NCBI GenBank assembly: GCA_022495005.1
Contig: JAGYXB010001853.1
Span: forward strand, 124,001-188,000
Source of the DNA: Rhyacophila brunnea
Taxonomy: Eukaryota; Arthropoda; Insecta; Trichoptera; Rhyacophilidae
DNA length: 64,000 nucleotides
Direction of reading: 5' to 3'
Part shown: positions 47,147 to 58,046 of the stretch, piece by piece
Layout of the letters: each line of letters opens with the position of its first letter
How positions within the stretch are numbered: the first letter of the stretch is position 1
Made by a program: the position numbers and the translations under genes
Notes under the pieces: model-generated
Databases searched by the model: none
What the model was told of the DNA's origin: nothing
What the model saw: the letters and a program-made list of their open reading frames with translations, nothing else

Positions 47147-47969
47147 CAATTAATCACCCATGTTTGTTTAAGGTTTGACCCAATCAAATGAGATGGATTT
47201 TAGGTACTTATGAGTTATTTTATGAACAGTTCATAACTTTTCATGGACACATAAAAGTTTTTATATTTATATCCACCCTTTTACGTCGTCTAGGGTTTTC
47301 TAGCGTTGCTCAAAGGGGTGGTAACACCCACTATAAATAGGAATCACTGTTATAGATAATAATAATAATATGTAACATGTTGAACATAATAATAATGCCA
47401 TTCGTATGTACGATTTATCGATCTATGTTTGATTCGTGAACCATTTTTTAATACGTCTTTTTTCTGAGAACCGCTGGCAACATTTAAGCGGTTGTATAAA
47501 TCTTGTACGCGTTTCGTTTTTTTTTGTTTCAACAGATAATAATATAAATAATACATTACATAGAATATAAAAAGAGTGGAAAAAAATTAACTGCCTCTAT
47601 TGAAGCACATGTTGTTCTATATCAAAATGATTCATTTGCAAATAAATGGCTCGCGAAAAAAAATTGATCACAACATGTGCCTACAACATTTTGAAACTGG
47701 TTATAATTTTGCTAATTTATTTTTTTCATTTCTGTTTCAGGTATGAGCTTACCAGACTTATTCTCACGTTTGCAAGCGGAACTGAAAATTGAATGATTAT
47801 ATTCTTACGTAAGTCGGCATCTACTTTTTCATTAAATTAATATATTCTCATAAAATTAACGTTTAATTTAATGTAAATACAATAGAAATAATTTGCATAT
47901 AATATGTAATGCGGATTCGTGCAAAAAGTTTGTTTAGTCAAGTCCAAATTATAATAAATGACGTAATTC
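47147..47969. other. AT-rich spacer, nothing recognised
   Basis: Includes an ATA/ATT-rich stretch at 47355-47395. No gene or element ends. Confidence 0.4.
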
Positions 47970-48615
47970 CGTAGGTATGCAAATAATTGTACGTAGGTAT
48001 TACATTTCACCGTAGCACAGTTCGCCGTGTGCTGTTTTACCAGAAAATTATGGCCGTATATCATTGTGTTATAGCCCCGCAGTTTTTCGCATATCTTTGT
48101 GTCACTATTTCCTATCAATACCAAGTTTTAATAGATAAGTAGCATAATAGACGTCTCGAAATGCATTTGGTAAGGTGTGCTTCATCACCCATTGTTTCAA
48201 GCCTTCTTTCTTATAGTATGTTTCATATCTACCTTTCTTACCAAACTAAACGTTTGAGAATGGTGTGGTTAACATTAATAAAGTTTGTTTTATATAGAAT
48301 CATACTAGCTTTTCAAATCAGTATTGACTCAGTACTATAGAAAGAAACATCGACTGCATTCAAGCACCGTATCAAGTCATTTAAGTATTATATTATATTA
48401 CATTCTAATAAAGCTGGTTTTAATATAAATAAGTGTTTATATGAAGTTGATCCCGCCGTTCCATAACAATTGAGATCAAAAAATAACGCGTTAATAATGA
48501 TGTTCCAGTTTTATTAGATCTAAAAAGAATATAAATTTGATATTTATTGGTATGAAATATCTGATAGTAACACTGCCATTATTATTTTTATTAGATATTT
48601 GATAGGTACGAGGTA
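47970..48615 (+). mobile_element. Family D element, copy D3, partial
   Basis: Left part ATTGTACGTAGGTATTACAT, CACAGTTCGCCGTGTGC and ATGGCCGTAT matches D1/D2. About 48548-48605 recalls the D1 stem (ATATCTGATAGTAA ... TAGATATTTGATA). No right end: a LINE fragment follows. Confidence 0.55.
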
Positions 48616-48950
48616 CGACTTGATAATTATGGTTCTCGAAGCTCAGTATACAGTTGATCTGAGTCTTCGTATGGTGCCATGACTTGATACCGTAAAGCCG
48701 TACCGTCCCAGACATTAAATGTCGTTTCAGTGATATGCACCCCCAGGTATTCAAAGCTTTCGACACCCTTGATGGTTTGCCCATCGCTAATCGGGGAGAA
48801 ATCTGGATTGACAGGTACTACATTGTAGAAAACGTTGGTTTTCTTCACGTTTACTTGCAAACCGGCGCGAAACTAATTGTTATGCGATCTGTCGCTTGTC
48901 TTTTGAATGCCCTCAATAATTGACTTGATTATTTAATTTAGTCGTCGAAT
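48616..48950 (-). pseudogene. LINE reverse-transcriptase fragment (thumb region)
   Basis: Minus-strand frame reads FRAGLQVNVKKTNVFYN, then GQTIKGVESFEYLGVHI, the conserved 'LxxNxKKT ... G..I..V..F.YLGxxI' block of RTE/CR1-like LINE RTs, followed by VWDGTALRYQ. Upstream is stopped and the rest of the element is absent. Confidence 0.75.
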
Positions 48951-49028
48951 AGTGCAATGCACAGAACAGATTATAAATAGGATTCCGATAGGCTATAATA
49001 CCAATGGTTACATGTAAGTTGTACGTAT

Positions 49029-51053
49029 CGTCACCGTTTTAGCAAAACCATCTATGTGTCACTTTTATCAAAAATGACTTTTAAATACCAAGTCATTCCT
49101 TATTTTTTTCTCTATAGGCCAGTAAAATGATCTATGTGTTGGGTAAACTCGCTCCGAAGTTATTTCAAAAAATAAAAAACAGCTATGTGTAAGGTTCAAA
49201 AACCACGGTTCACAAAAACAACTATGTGTATATTATAGTAACATATAGATGGTATTTTGATATCGAGAGTGTAATGTTTTTTTACAGTTTGGCTACACAT
49301 AGTTTGTTTCTATGTTATATGCTATGCATTATGGTCTTGCACGACGGTTTGAAAGATGCTTTCTCAAAAAGAGAGACAGGAAATATTCAATAATTTCTGG
49401 AAGATGCCTACATGGTCAATAGGGTATAGGCGAGAATTAATTTAAAAGTTGGATAAACAACTACAAACGTCTCGATGACAGTGGCCAATTGAAAGCAACA
49501 ATGACAGGTAATAAGAATCTGACTGAAGATAAATAATTGGTAGTGCAACCAAAAATCAAAACGGAGAGATTTGTGGAAATTTGGATTTTACATTATGGTT
49601 GGATCTAATTCCAAAGTTCCCAGCCATTATTGCAGAGAAAATACCTCCAGAGTGTATGTGGAATCGTGTTTCCGATCCAAAATACAAATGCATGATGAAT
49701 ATAAAAAATGGTCTCTGGAAAATGGTCATAAAGCAGCAGAATATTTACCACCAAAAAATCAGTATCCACCAACCACGTAAAGATCAGTGTGCCATCACTG
49801 CCATCTGCTGTAGTTATAAAATGAAGAATGTTTCAGAAATGGAATACAATAGCCACATTATTAAAAAAAAAAAAAAAGATGCTAGAAGACCAAAAATGAA
49901 GTACCAGAACGTGGACGGTTAGTAATCACAATGGATCCCCAAAGTGTGCTGCTATGTCCAAAACACAGGCACAAATGTATTATAAACAAAAGCTGCAACT
50001 ACACAATTTCACCATATACATTCTTCATAATGTATCTTCTAATGAATTTGTCTCATCTCATCGAAAGCAGGACAATACAATGAAATAATTCTAATATCGG
50101 ATGGGTGTGGATATCAAAACCGAAATAAATTATTCGCTACTGCTCTAAGTTATATCTTTAGAGAGAAAAAACATCGAGATTCAACAGCTTTTTCTGGAAA
50201 AAGGCCACACCATGATAGAGGCCGATAGTGCACATGCCACCTAAGAAAAGTATTTTAAGCCTCCAATATATTCACCATCTGATTATATAGCACGTATGCG
50301 GCTAGCAAGACCAACACAATCTTATAAAATTAATGTCATTGATTTTTAATTATTAAGAATTATGGATAAGATTAAATCTGGATTAAGTTCAATCAGACCA
50401 GGAAAACGAATCGGAGATCCTGTTGTATATGATATTAAAATGTTACAGTATCTACCAGATGGAACAATCTTTTACAAACTCAACTTTATCAGTGCGACCG
50501 TTTGACTGCCTTTGTAATATATAATATAATGAATCATTGCCAATATCGCAGTCGAAATACATACATCTTCAGGAATTAAAAAGTGTAATAGAGAAAGATC
50601 ACCACTATTTCTACGATAACCTAACATTTAAACCTGCTAATAGAAAGTAAACGAACTTATAAATAAAATATCATCTCACTATTGCATTAATAATTAATAA
50701 ATTGATATTGCAATTTATCACTAACCCACTATGTATATTTCAACTATTATTTATGTAACAGTTTTTCATGAATTTATTATTATTCACATTTTGATGAATA
50801 AATTAAACTATGTGTATTTACAAAACGGTCAAAACAACTTATGTGACATCACAAACTGTATTTTTATTATTTTTGTATTAAAAATAAAAGATTTTTGTAA
50901 ACAAAATAATAATGTTAGACCATTTTCTGATTATAATAAAGCATTCTTCATAATTTTAATGTTTAAATGTAACATTATTTTTTTATTCAGTTTTATCCTT
51001 CTCCTGCACAATTTGAGAAAGTGCACATAGATGGTTTTGCTAAAACGGTGACG
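49029..51053 (+). mobile_element. 2-kb DNA transposon, 30-bp TIR, GTAT duplication, inside D4
   Basis: 30-bp perfect inverted ends beginning CGTCACCGTTTTAGCAAAAC and ending in CATCTATGTG; 4-bp TSD GTAT at 49025-49028 and 51054-51057. CTATGTGT repeats lie just inside the ends at 49052, 49132, 49183 and 49222 (direct), 49295 (inverted), 50808 (direct) and the right TIR, often preceded by AAAAC: probable transposase-binding sites (inference). The interior carries a decayed transposase (49340-50505). 4-bp TSD suggests a Sola-like element, but superfamily is not proven. Confidence 0.9.
49340..50505 (+). pseudogene. Decayed transposase of the 2-kb element
   Basis: Recognisable pieces in shifting frames: VPSHYCRENTSRVYVESCF (near 49613), KDQC (near 49780), NVSEMEYNSH (49827), TMDPQSVLLCPK (about 49930), YYKQKLQLHNFTIY (49978), ILISDGCGYQNRNK (50090), LFLEKGHTMIEADSVHAT (50190), YSPSDYIARMRLARPTQSYK (50268), RPGKRIGDPVVYDIKMLQYLPDGT (split 50396-50466). 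This order matches a multi-copy insect transposase-like family with H-x-ME-x-DS-x-H and SDGCGYQNRN motifs, usually about 500-700 residues; I know it by its motifs, not by name. At least five frameshifts or stops; an A-run at 49862 causes one. Not functional. Confidence 0.75.
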
Positions 51054-51718
51054 GTATGCAGTTCATCGTGTGACACTTATTCGTGCGCCGCAGTACGTGA
51101 AACATGAGTTCGTATAACATTTTATCAAATGACGAGTTCTTCGTTGAACATTTCACCATGGAATACATTTGTACGTACCTATCTTACAAAATGTGGCGAT
51201 AGTTTGCAAATAGTACCTACTGTTCCAATTAGATTAACCCTAACCTAACCCAACCTAACCTAGTAAAGACATCTCATAAAATTTGCCACATGTTGTAGCA
51301 TACCTACAAATATACTCCACGGTGAAATGTTCAACGAAAAACTCGTCATTTGATTAAGATTAAATGTTTGTTACATGAACTCATGTTTCACGTACTGCGG
51401 CGCACGAATAAGTGTCCTGCGGCGAACTATATACGTACAAATTTCCGGATACGAATACCAATACAGTAAATTTTGACGCAGTGTTTTGAATGTGTGAGAG
51501 TCCTACAACAATGAACCACGCATTACAGACGTACAATAGTGTGTGTAATACACCAATATTCAATTAGCGTCAATGTATAAACCGAGAACAGTTGTCAGTA
51601 TTCAACGTATGACGTATTCTTGACACGTGTTTAAATTTATCCCGTATTCTTCCTTACTCGAGATCGGTTGCCTGCTTCTCCTTACCCGTTAGGTATTTCA
51701 GTTCCCATTATTTCCCTG

Positions 51719-54153
51719 TGCATCGGTTTAACGATTATTTAACGTCATCCTCTGAGAAATTGTGTATTTTGGCAATCTATACTGTCGGATTTGTAGAACA
51801 GAAGGTGATAGTGTTGAATCAAACTTGTGCGTGATATGAGTAATTACCAATGACATTATTAATGGACAACGCACTCAGTACAGCAGCTAGCAAGTAAATA
51901 TAGCGTAGCGACATTCGCACATGTATAGGTAGACGTCACGCAATTTCCATTATGCGATATCACGCATCGGGAATTTATAGCAATATCACCTTTATTGTAA
52001 TGGCGTTAGAACAGTATTTCTAGTGTCAATGTTCATTTGAGCGAACCCGTTCGAACCGAACCATTCGGCAGACCCGACAAAGAGCATCGGGAATTTATAG
52101 AAATATCACCTTTATTGTAATGGTAACAGATTATGCCATTCGGCAGACCCGACAAAAAAAAGTGAGTGTCATTTTTTTGTCTAGATGCTTCGTCCATATT
52201 AATGTCATTGGTAATTATTTATTAAAGTTGAGCTGAGTTTTTCAATGTGATGTATTTTGAATAACTAGTTTGGATCTTGCCAGTTCTTCTTCGAATGTTA
52301 AATCTGTTTGCCATATTTTTGTGCTGCTGCGAGGTGGAATCTGTACAGCTTTCTTTGAAGGTCATCTTCTGTGTTTCTACTACATCGTCTGAGCAGCGTA
52401 AACTGTCAAGGAGTGTGTTGTAATTTATAATAATGATAATAATGAACCCGTGAACAAACGATAGGCAAATGTTCCACAGAATTTACCTTTCAGTACATTA
52501 ACGTATCACAATACCCTGGGGGTGTAATAAATCGACAGCGCTGCCTATTGTAATATCGAAAAACGGAAACACCGTTATATATGTACATATATATATCTAC
52601 ATACATTCCACCCATTGCTTTTACGTTGTAAACAGTAATTAATCATAAAAATATTGCTGAAAATAATAACAGTAGATATTAATATTAACAAAGCCTGGCT
52701 CTCTCTAGCATAGCAGCGTGTAATTTCCATACAAAACAGGTTATAGTATATATTATAATATATTATATGTTGTTAATTTTATCTGCTTACTAATATCTAC
52801 TTACTTGTCAATAATATTGACTATAATTTCAGTCGTTTGGCTTATTATAAAATCAAAGTCTGTTATGTGGGATCTTTTTGTGAATTAATTACTAAATTTT
52901 TGTTTCCGATTTACCTTTAGAAATTACGTCATGCAGTGCAGTAATGAATTCAATTTATTCTTCGAATCGGTTCAAAATATTAGCCAATCACTGCTTAGCT
53001 ATACACCGACTAGATTATGCGACATTCAAAAGGAATCTGTATTCAATTAAATAAAAAATAAATATTTTGTATCGTGCTTTATAATACCTGTACATGTGCA
53101 TGGATTCACTGGCACCAATAGTGTGTAAATTAAACTATCGCGATAATAACTGTTCTCGCCAATCTCATTCTTAAAGCGAGGCGCATTGTTATTTTATGGT
53201 GCTATTTGATAGGTTGTGGAAATTGTAAAACGTCAAAATGCTTTGCGCGGTGTAGTTCGTATTTTTTCCGGCAAGTTCGCCACTATCATTCTACTGCGCA
53301 GGCGTGTAGATATCGCACAATTTAAGAAACCGCTGACCTTTTTTGATTCATGCATATGCTATCTTGCAACCATGCATTAAATCCATGAATCCATGCACGT
53401 TTAAACGAGTTATTACTTACAAGGTACTTACACAAGACAAATCCCATCAACTTCACGACATTTTCACAACACAGGACGAATTTTTTTTGCAGTTTCTCGG
53501 AGTTTCTATACAATCAGTATCACGTTACCAGCTAACTGACTGACAATGACTGATAACGAGTCCTACAAGATACCTAAATATCTCAACCACCCGTTTAAAA
53601 TTGACTGTGCTCCTGTCAAGATATTATTGAAGAGATTTTTTCCAGAATCAGAATGTAAACCTTTTTGGATTCCTTTTTTGTTGACGCTCCCTGTTTGCAT
53701 TGTTTTGAGAGAGTATACTTCTTTATGACACAGCAATAATGGATTGATCAGAAAACCGGCTCTCGTCTGATTACGACTCGTTGCATATTTTCGAGTACGT
53801 TTTTTGCATCATCATTATCATGATTACGCTGACATTACAACAGCAGTCGTTAAAAAAAACATCGCCCGAGATTCGCATTGCTCTTGCAGCCATTCCGGAG
53901 CATTTGTAGCGGAAACATTATTTGACTAGTTTTAATTAATCCGGTTTGGATACGCTTCGAAAGTTGCCCGTAGTCTAATGTGTAATATCAGTCTAGTACT
54001 TACCAGTTATTCGACATCTTGTTTTCTAGACTCACTTCAACTGATTTGTGACTCACCGACATGACTTTTGTCTTTATCACACTCTCCGTTTGAAGTTGAC
54101 ATGTTCTGATGAAGAATAATATATCTTAATTTTTTTGTAGGTAACTGTAATTT
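51719..54153. other. Mostly unassigned; one complex short repeat
   Basis: 51965-52157 has an interleaved duplication: CATCGGGAATTTATAG at 51965 and 52085 (120 apart), CCATTCGGCAGACCCGACAA at 52061 and 52136 (75 apart). Elsewhere AT-rich with chance open frames (for example 53546-53728); nothing recognised. Confidence 0.5.
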
Positions 54154-54735
54154 GGTTTACAATAATTATGGACCAAGTCCATCAGGCGGCTCTCGTGGTG
54201 TAGTGCGCAATGCGCTGGCCTTCCAGCACGGAGTTCTGGGTTCGATTCCCAGTGAGGTCAAAATATATTTACATTCCTCAAGCCTGGTAGTTTTACCACT
54301 ATTATTGCCTATTGGGCTTCACGGCCTGTTGTGGTGTTTAATAAAGAAACAAGAAACAAAATGATATTAATATATTTGGACCTAAAGTTAAAACTCCTTT
54401 TGTAAAAATCAGGAATGTTTTCACCAATACTTATTTTGATAGTCGGTAGGAACATCAGTTCATAGATCAATTTAAATAAATTGTCGGAACATAAAGTATA
54501 TTCAGGCGTTATTAATATTAGCAAATACCTCTTTATACTACTGAAGGAACTTTACTGTCAAATTGGACATGATTCACATTCAATTTGATTTGTTATCAAT
54601 AGTATTGCCATTTATGCGGAAAATTGTAGGTCTACGATTGTGATATTAACACACAACATAGAAATTTGTTTTATCTAACCACTGAAAAAATCGAATTTTA
54701 TGGAAATTGGACTTGATCCATAATTATTGTGAACC
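54154..54735. mobile_element. Inverted-repeat element carrying a SINE
   Basis: 28-bp arms GGTTTACAATAATTATGGAC... (54154-54181) and its reverse at 54708-54735 match at 26 of 28. The SINE at 54185-54358 sits just inside the left arm. No TSD resolved and class unknown. Confidence 0.6.
54185..54358 (+). mobile_element. tRNA-derived SINE, type 1
   Basis: Head GGCGGCTCTCGTGGTGTAGT, box B GGTTCGATTCC, arm AGTTCTGG...CCCAGTGAG, then a body with CTCAAGCCTGG and an A-rich end (AATAAAGAAACAAGAAAC). Same tRNA-like head as 41132-41322. Not a true tRNA gene: the 5' and 3' acceptor strands do not pair. Confidence 0.85.
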
Positions 54736-54751
54736 ACTCAATTATGTGTCC

Positions 54752-55795
54752 ATTTCCGTGTCCGGAAGTTAACCGTATCGCAGAAATAGATGGCGTCTAT
54801 AGCAGTGGCGAAACGATGGAGGTAGACTGTTAAGATCCGCCATAAATAGTGCACATTAAACTTTGTCAGTCATACGTATTTGTTTTAATTGAAATAAGAC
54901 TACAATTTTATTTATAGATGGTGTTGGTTAGTTTTTTAAAATTCAATTAAACCCTGCGAAACCAAGCCATAATAGATGATAATAGTCAAAAAATACTAAT
55001 CTATCTATAAAATATCTAAAATTATGCAATTAAATCACAAACATAACTTTGGATATTTTATAGATAGAATAGTATGTTTTATCTATTATAGTTTGGTTTA
55101 GGCAGGGCTTAATGAAGTTATAAAATAAACCAACAATATGTGTAATATGTATTTTTAATTTAATGAAAACAAATAAGTAAGTAGGTATGAATGAAAAAGT
55201 GTACCTACACAATTTTATCCGCCACCATCTGTAAATTGTAGTCTTAGTTCAATGAAAACAAATACAGTTGACTAACAAAGTTTAATGTGCACTATTTATG
55301 GCGGATCTTAATAGTCTAACTTCACCCTTCGGTACTGCCGTATAGTACATATTGAGATCAAATTCATGTCTAAATAAAACACTTACAATATTCGTTATAA
55401 AACCCACCGGAATACAACTTATACAACGGAAAAACAAACAAAAGAATATAGATTTGTAAGTAAATTAAAAAGACAATCATAATATCGTAGGTATAATTTA
55501 TAATAAAATTTGGTAGGTGCTCCAAAGTATCAAGTCATATAATATCTAATTAATATTCTTATTGAAGCTAAAAAAACATTACTGTCTGCAATGGTCACAG
55601 AACACATAATAAATTATTTATTTATTAATTATTAATATTATTATTAATTATTTCTGAGTTCCTTGGAAATGGTCCATTGTTGTTCCAACTCGATTTTTTT
55701 TTTAAATCTGAATGCCATACAGACATATCTTTCCGCTACGTCAGCTCACGGTGAACTGTGATTTGTTGGAATATAATATGTACGTACAATTTACA
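54752..55795 (+). mobile_element. Family D element, copy D5, split by A5
   Basis: Left remnant CGTGTCCGGAAGTTAACCGT (54752 on) and right piece from 55338 (CCGTATAGTACAT, ATGTCTAAATAAAACAC, GCTCACGGTGAACTGTG, TGTACGTACAATTTACA) match D1 in order. A5 lies exactly between them, within the D sequence GGCCGTATA. Confidence 0.7.
54803..55337 (+). mobile_element. Family A element, copy A5, inside D5
   Basis: Starts CAGTGGCGAAACGATGG, ends CACCCTTCGGTACTG; 535 bp and the best full-length A copy. Flanks GTCTATAG and CCGTATAG match at 5 of 8. The centre is a large imperfect palindrome around TATTTTATAGATAGA. Non-coding. Confidence 0.88.
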
Positions 55796-56338
55796 TTTAA
55801 ACTGGATTTTGACTGAAAGTACCTGTTGAAATGTATTATTTCACCACATCACTGTCGCTGCATGGTTAGGGGGGGCCTCCCACGTCGCCGGAATCTGAAC
55901 GCGTTATTTTTTGATCCCGATGTTATACGACAACTAACTGATCGATATTATTATAACAACCGGTTCTACCCTATCGTAGTAACCGACTCATGCGAATTGT
56001 GCCGTTACGACACATCACATCACTATTGATGCAATAAAATGGCAACGAATAAAATCGGCTGGCACATATATTAGGCGGCGTGGCAGAGTGCCAAGACAGG
56101 CGAAGCACTTCCAGGAAGGCATGAGACTGGATTATGATTGACCATCCCAAATAGACCGAGTGGACAGTGGGTCTGAGTACATATACATAATATGAGGGAC
56201 GCAGGTTCTCATCTGATTCGTCTATCTGAGACGTTTACGCTATCATACGCTGCCTAGAAATAGGTATGAATAGGTTGATATCAATGTAGATCGTGACTTT
56301 CGAATCCCATACTATTTTCCTATACTTTTATATTTATT
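55796..56338. other. Repeat fragments, otherwise unassigned
   Basis: 55853-55900 is a diverged part of the 153-bp arm sequence seen at 40948. A possible LINE tail follows at 56045-56170. Nothing else recognised. Confidence 0.4.
56045..56170 (+). pseudogene. Possible LINE reverse-transcriptase tail
   Basis: Plus-strand reading near 56036-56110 gives IKWQRIKSAGTYIRRRGRVPRQAKH, resembling the 'lkW.GHi.R...gR.PRQA' motif of LINE C-termini with small gaps. Confidence 0.4.
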
Positions 56339-56643
56339 CAATACAGATAATAAATAGAATACCAATAGGCTATATTCAATACGCCGCACGGTGAAGCAGG
56401 CTTTTGAATGTGTGAGTGTCCTACGAAAATGAAGCACGCATTATGCACGTGCAATAGTATGTGTAATACACCAACATTAAAGGAGCGTAAATGCATAAAC
56501 CGAGAGCAGTTTTCAGTATTCGACGTTAAACGTATTCTAGACACGTGTGTAAGTTTAACCCGGATTCATCCTTACTCGAGTCGGTTATCTGCTATCGCCT
56601 TACCCGTTGTGTATTTCAGTTCCCATTGTTTCTGAGTTCCCTG
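56339..56643 (-). mobile_element. Family C element, copy C8
   Basis: Left CAATACAGATAATAAATAGA, right TTGTTTCTGAGTTCCCTG. A GCCGCACGGTGAAG stretch in the left third replaces the usual C sequence, perhaps a small family D-derived insertion or conversion. TSD not visible. Confidence 0.8.
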
Positions 56644-57142
56644 CCCACCTATAAAGTCGTCGAACCGCCACTATATGACCTTACTTTACCCGACTCAGCC
56701 AATGTTATGTAAGAAAAAACATGCAAGCAAAATGCATCAGAATATACCTACCCACTAATATAATAATTTCCTTCCTCGCAGTGGCAAAAAATAGATACAT
56801 ACTGTACATACCTATATTAATTTTGGAATCAATCTAAAGAATTTAATATGGATAGGTACATATATAATTATTATGGTCAGCGTTTTGATTACATATTTCC
56901 ATGACACCTGCATAAATACATATATATATATATTTAAATGTACGTACCTACGTCTGTCTCTTTTTCGTTCCATTATTATAACATAACTGATGAACCACTG
57001 GACCGATATTAATAAAACTTTACGTTACGACCCAAAATTCATAAGTTTAGCATACAATTGAGTGTACGGTGGGGTTCGGGTAGAACTCGAGCGCCTATAT
57101 AGAACCGTTGTAGACCTACAAATTTTCCATGTTAGTAACTAC
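56644..57142. other. AT-rich spacer with short microsatellite
   Basis: TATATATATATATAT near 56920-56932; nothing else recognised. Confidence 0.5.
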
Positions 57143-57533
57143 CAATGTTCCCTGTAAGGTGTGCGCGTTTGCGCACGCACACCTACCAGAATGTGTCCGC
57201 ACACATGTTTTCATCCCCCGCACAGTCCTTTGACAAAAATATTGTAAAAGAAAATTTCCTTTGTCAGATTTTAGTTTTGCTCGAATGCATGGAACCATCA
57301 CATCTACAATTCATCGACTCATATCTCGGAAGGCGAAGGTCTTTATTTTTTTTATTTACCATAAAAAATATCGTTAGTGTTTATTATTAATCAATTATAT
57401 AAAATCTCTGAAATTAATAAATACCTTATAAATATAAGTAAATTTACCGCACCGGGTGACGGCCCCTATTTACGTCACTGCTCAGATGTGTTGATGATCC
57501 GCACACACAATAGAAAAATTAGAGGGAACGTTG
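57143..57533. mobile_element. hAT MITE with CAATGTTCCCT ends
   Basis: Inverted ends CAATGTTCCCTGTAA and (reversed right) CAACGTTCCCTCTAA; perfect 8-bp TSDs GTAACTAC at 57135-57142 and 57534-57541. 391 bp. The CA(A/G)(T/C)GTTCCCT end is a classic animal hAT terminus. Contains an internal GGTGTGCG...CGCACACC hairpin. Confidence 0.93.
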
Positions 57534-57671
57534 GTAACTACTAAGTATAATTATTTATATATTCGTATCCATTTTATTTTCACTTATCATTTAACCGCGT
57601 TGCGACCACAAACTCTTGATAGGTCAAGTAAAAATTCGACCGTATGATGCACTACCATCTTCATGTTTTTT

Positions 57672-58046
57672 CGTGTCCGGAAAATTGTACTTATGTAATT
57701 CACCGTGATCTGTTTTACAGGAAACGGATGACTGTATTGAAGCAAGTTGTTACACATATTACAAAACCTTAAACAAAATATATAAATAATAATAATGTAG
57801 GTAGTGCACTTTAATGTAATATAAAACACAATGATATTATGTAATGTTCATTCTCTACAGTCCTATATACAGCATGCAATAACAATCATAACCGATATCG
57901 TTTAATTTAGGTAGTTGTTACTGTTGTTAGTGTTTAAAAAAATATATTACGTTTATACTTGCTATCGTTATACCGTCATCTGTTTACGGTACAATGGCTC
58001 ACAGTGAAATGTGATATGGCGAACTGCATTTGTACAATTTACTTGT
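57672..58046 (+). mobile_element. Family D element, copy D6
   Basis: Left CGTGTCCGGAAAATTGTACT, TTCACCGTGATCTGTTTTAC; right GCTCACAGTGAAATGTGATA, GGCGAACTGCATTTGTACAA. Short form, about 375 bp; no clear TSD. Confidence 0.75.

Larger units (their letters stand above)
49003..51453 (+). mobile_element. Family D element, copy D4, inside C7
   Basis: Left end AATGGTTACATGTAAGTTGT; right end CGAACTATATACGTACAAAT ... CCGGATACG. 6-bp direct repeat AATACC at 48997-49002 and 51454-51459. Interrupted by the 49029-51053 element; without it about 422 bp. Right portion has long inverted arms (51072-51162 and 51315-51416: GACACTTATTCGTGCGCCGC and its reverse) around a core with AACCCTAACCTAACCCAACC. Confidence 0.85.
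48960..51718 (-). mobile_element. Family C element, copy C7, split by a nested insertion
   Basis: Left piece 48960-49002 (CACAGAACAGATTATAAATA to GGCTATAATACC) and right piece 51460-51718 (AATACAGTAAATTTTGACGC to CATTATTTCCCTG) are together a single C copy of about 300 bp, interrupted by D4. Outer flanks (GTGCAATG / TGCATCGG) agree only roughly. Confidence 0.85.
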
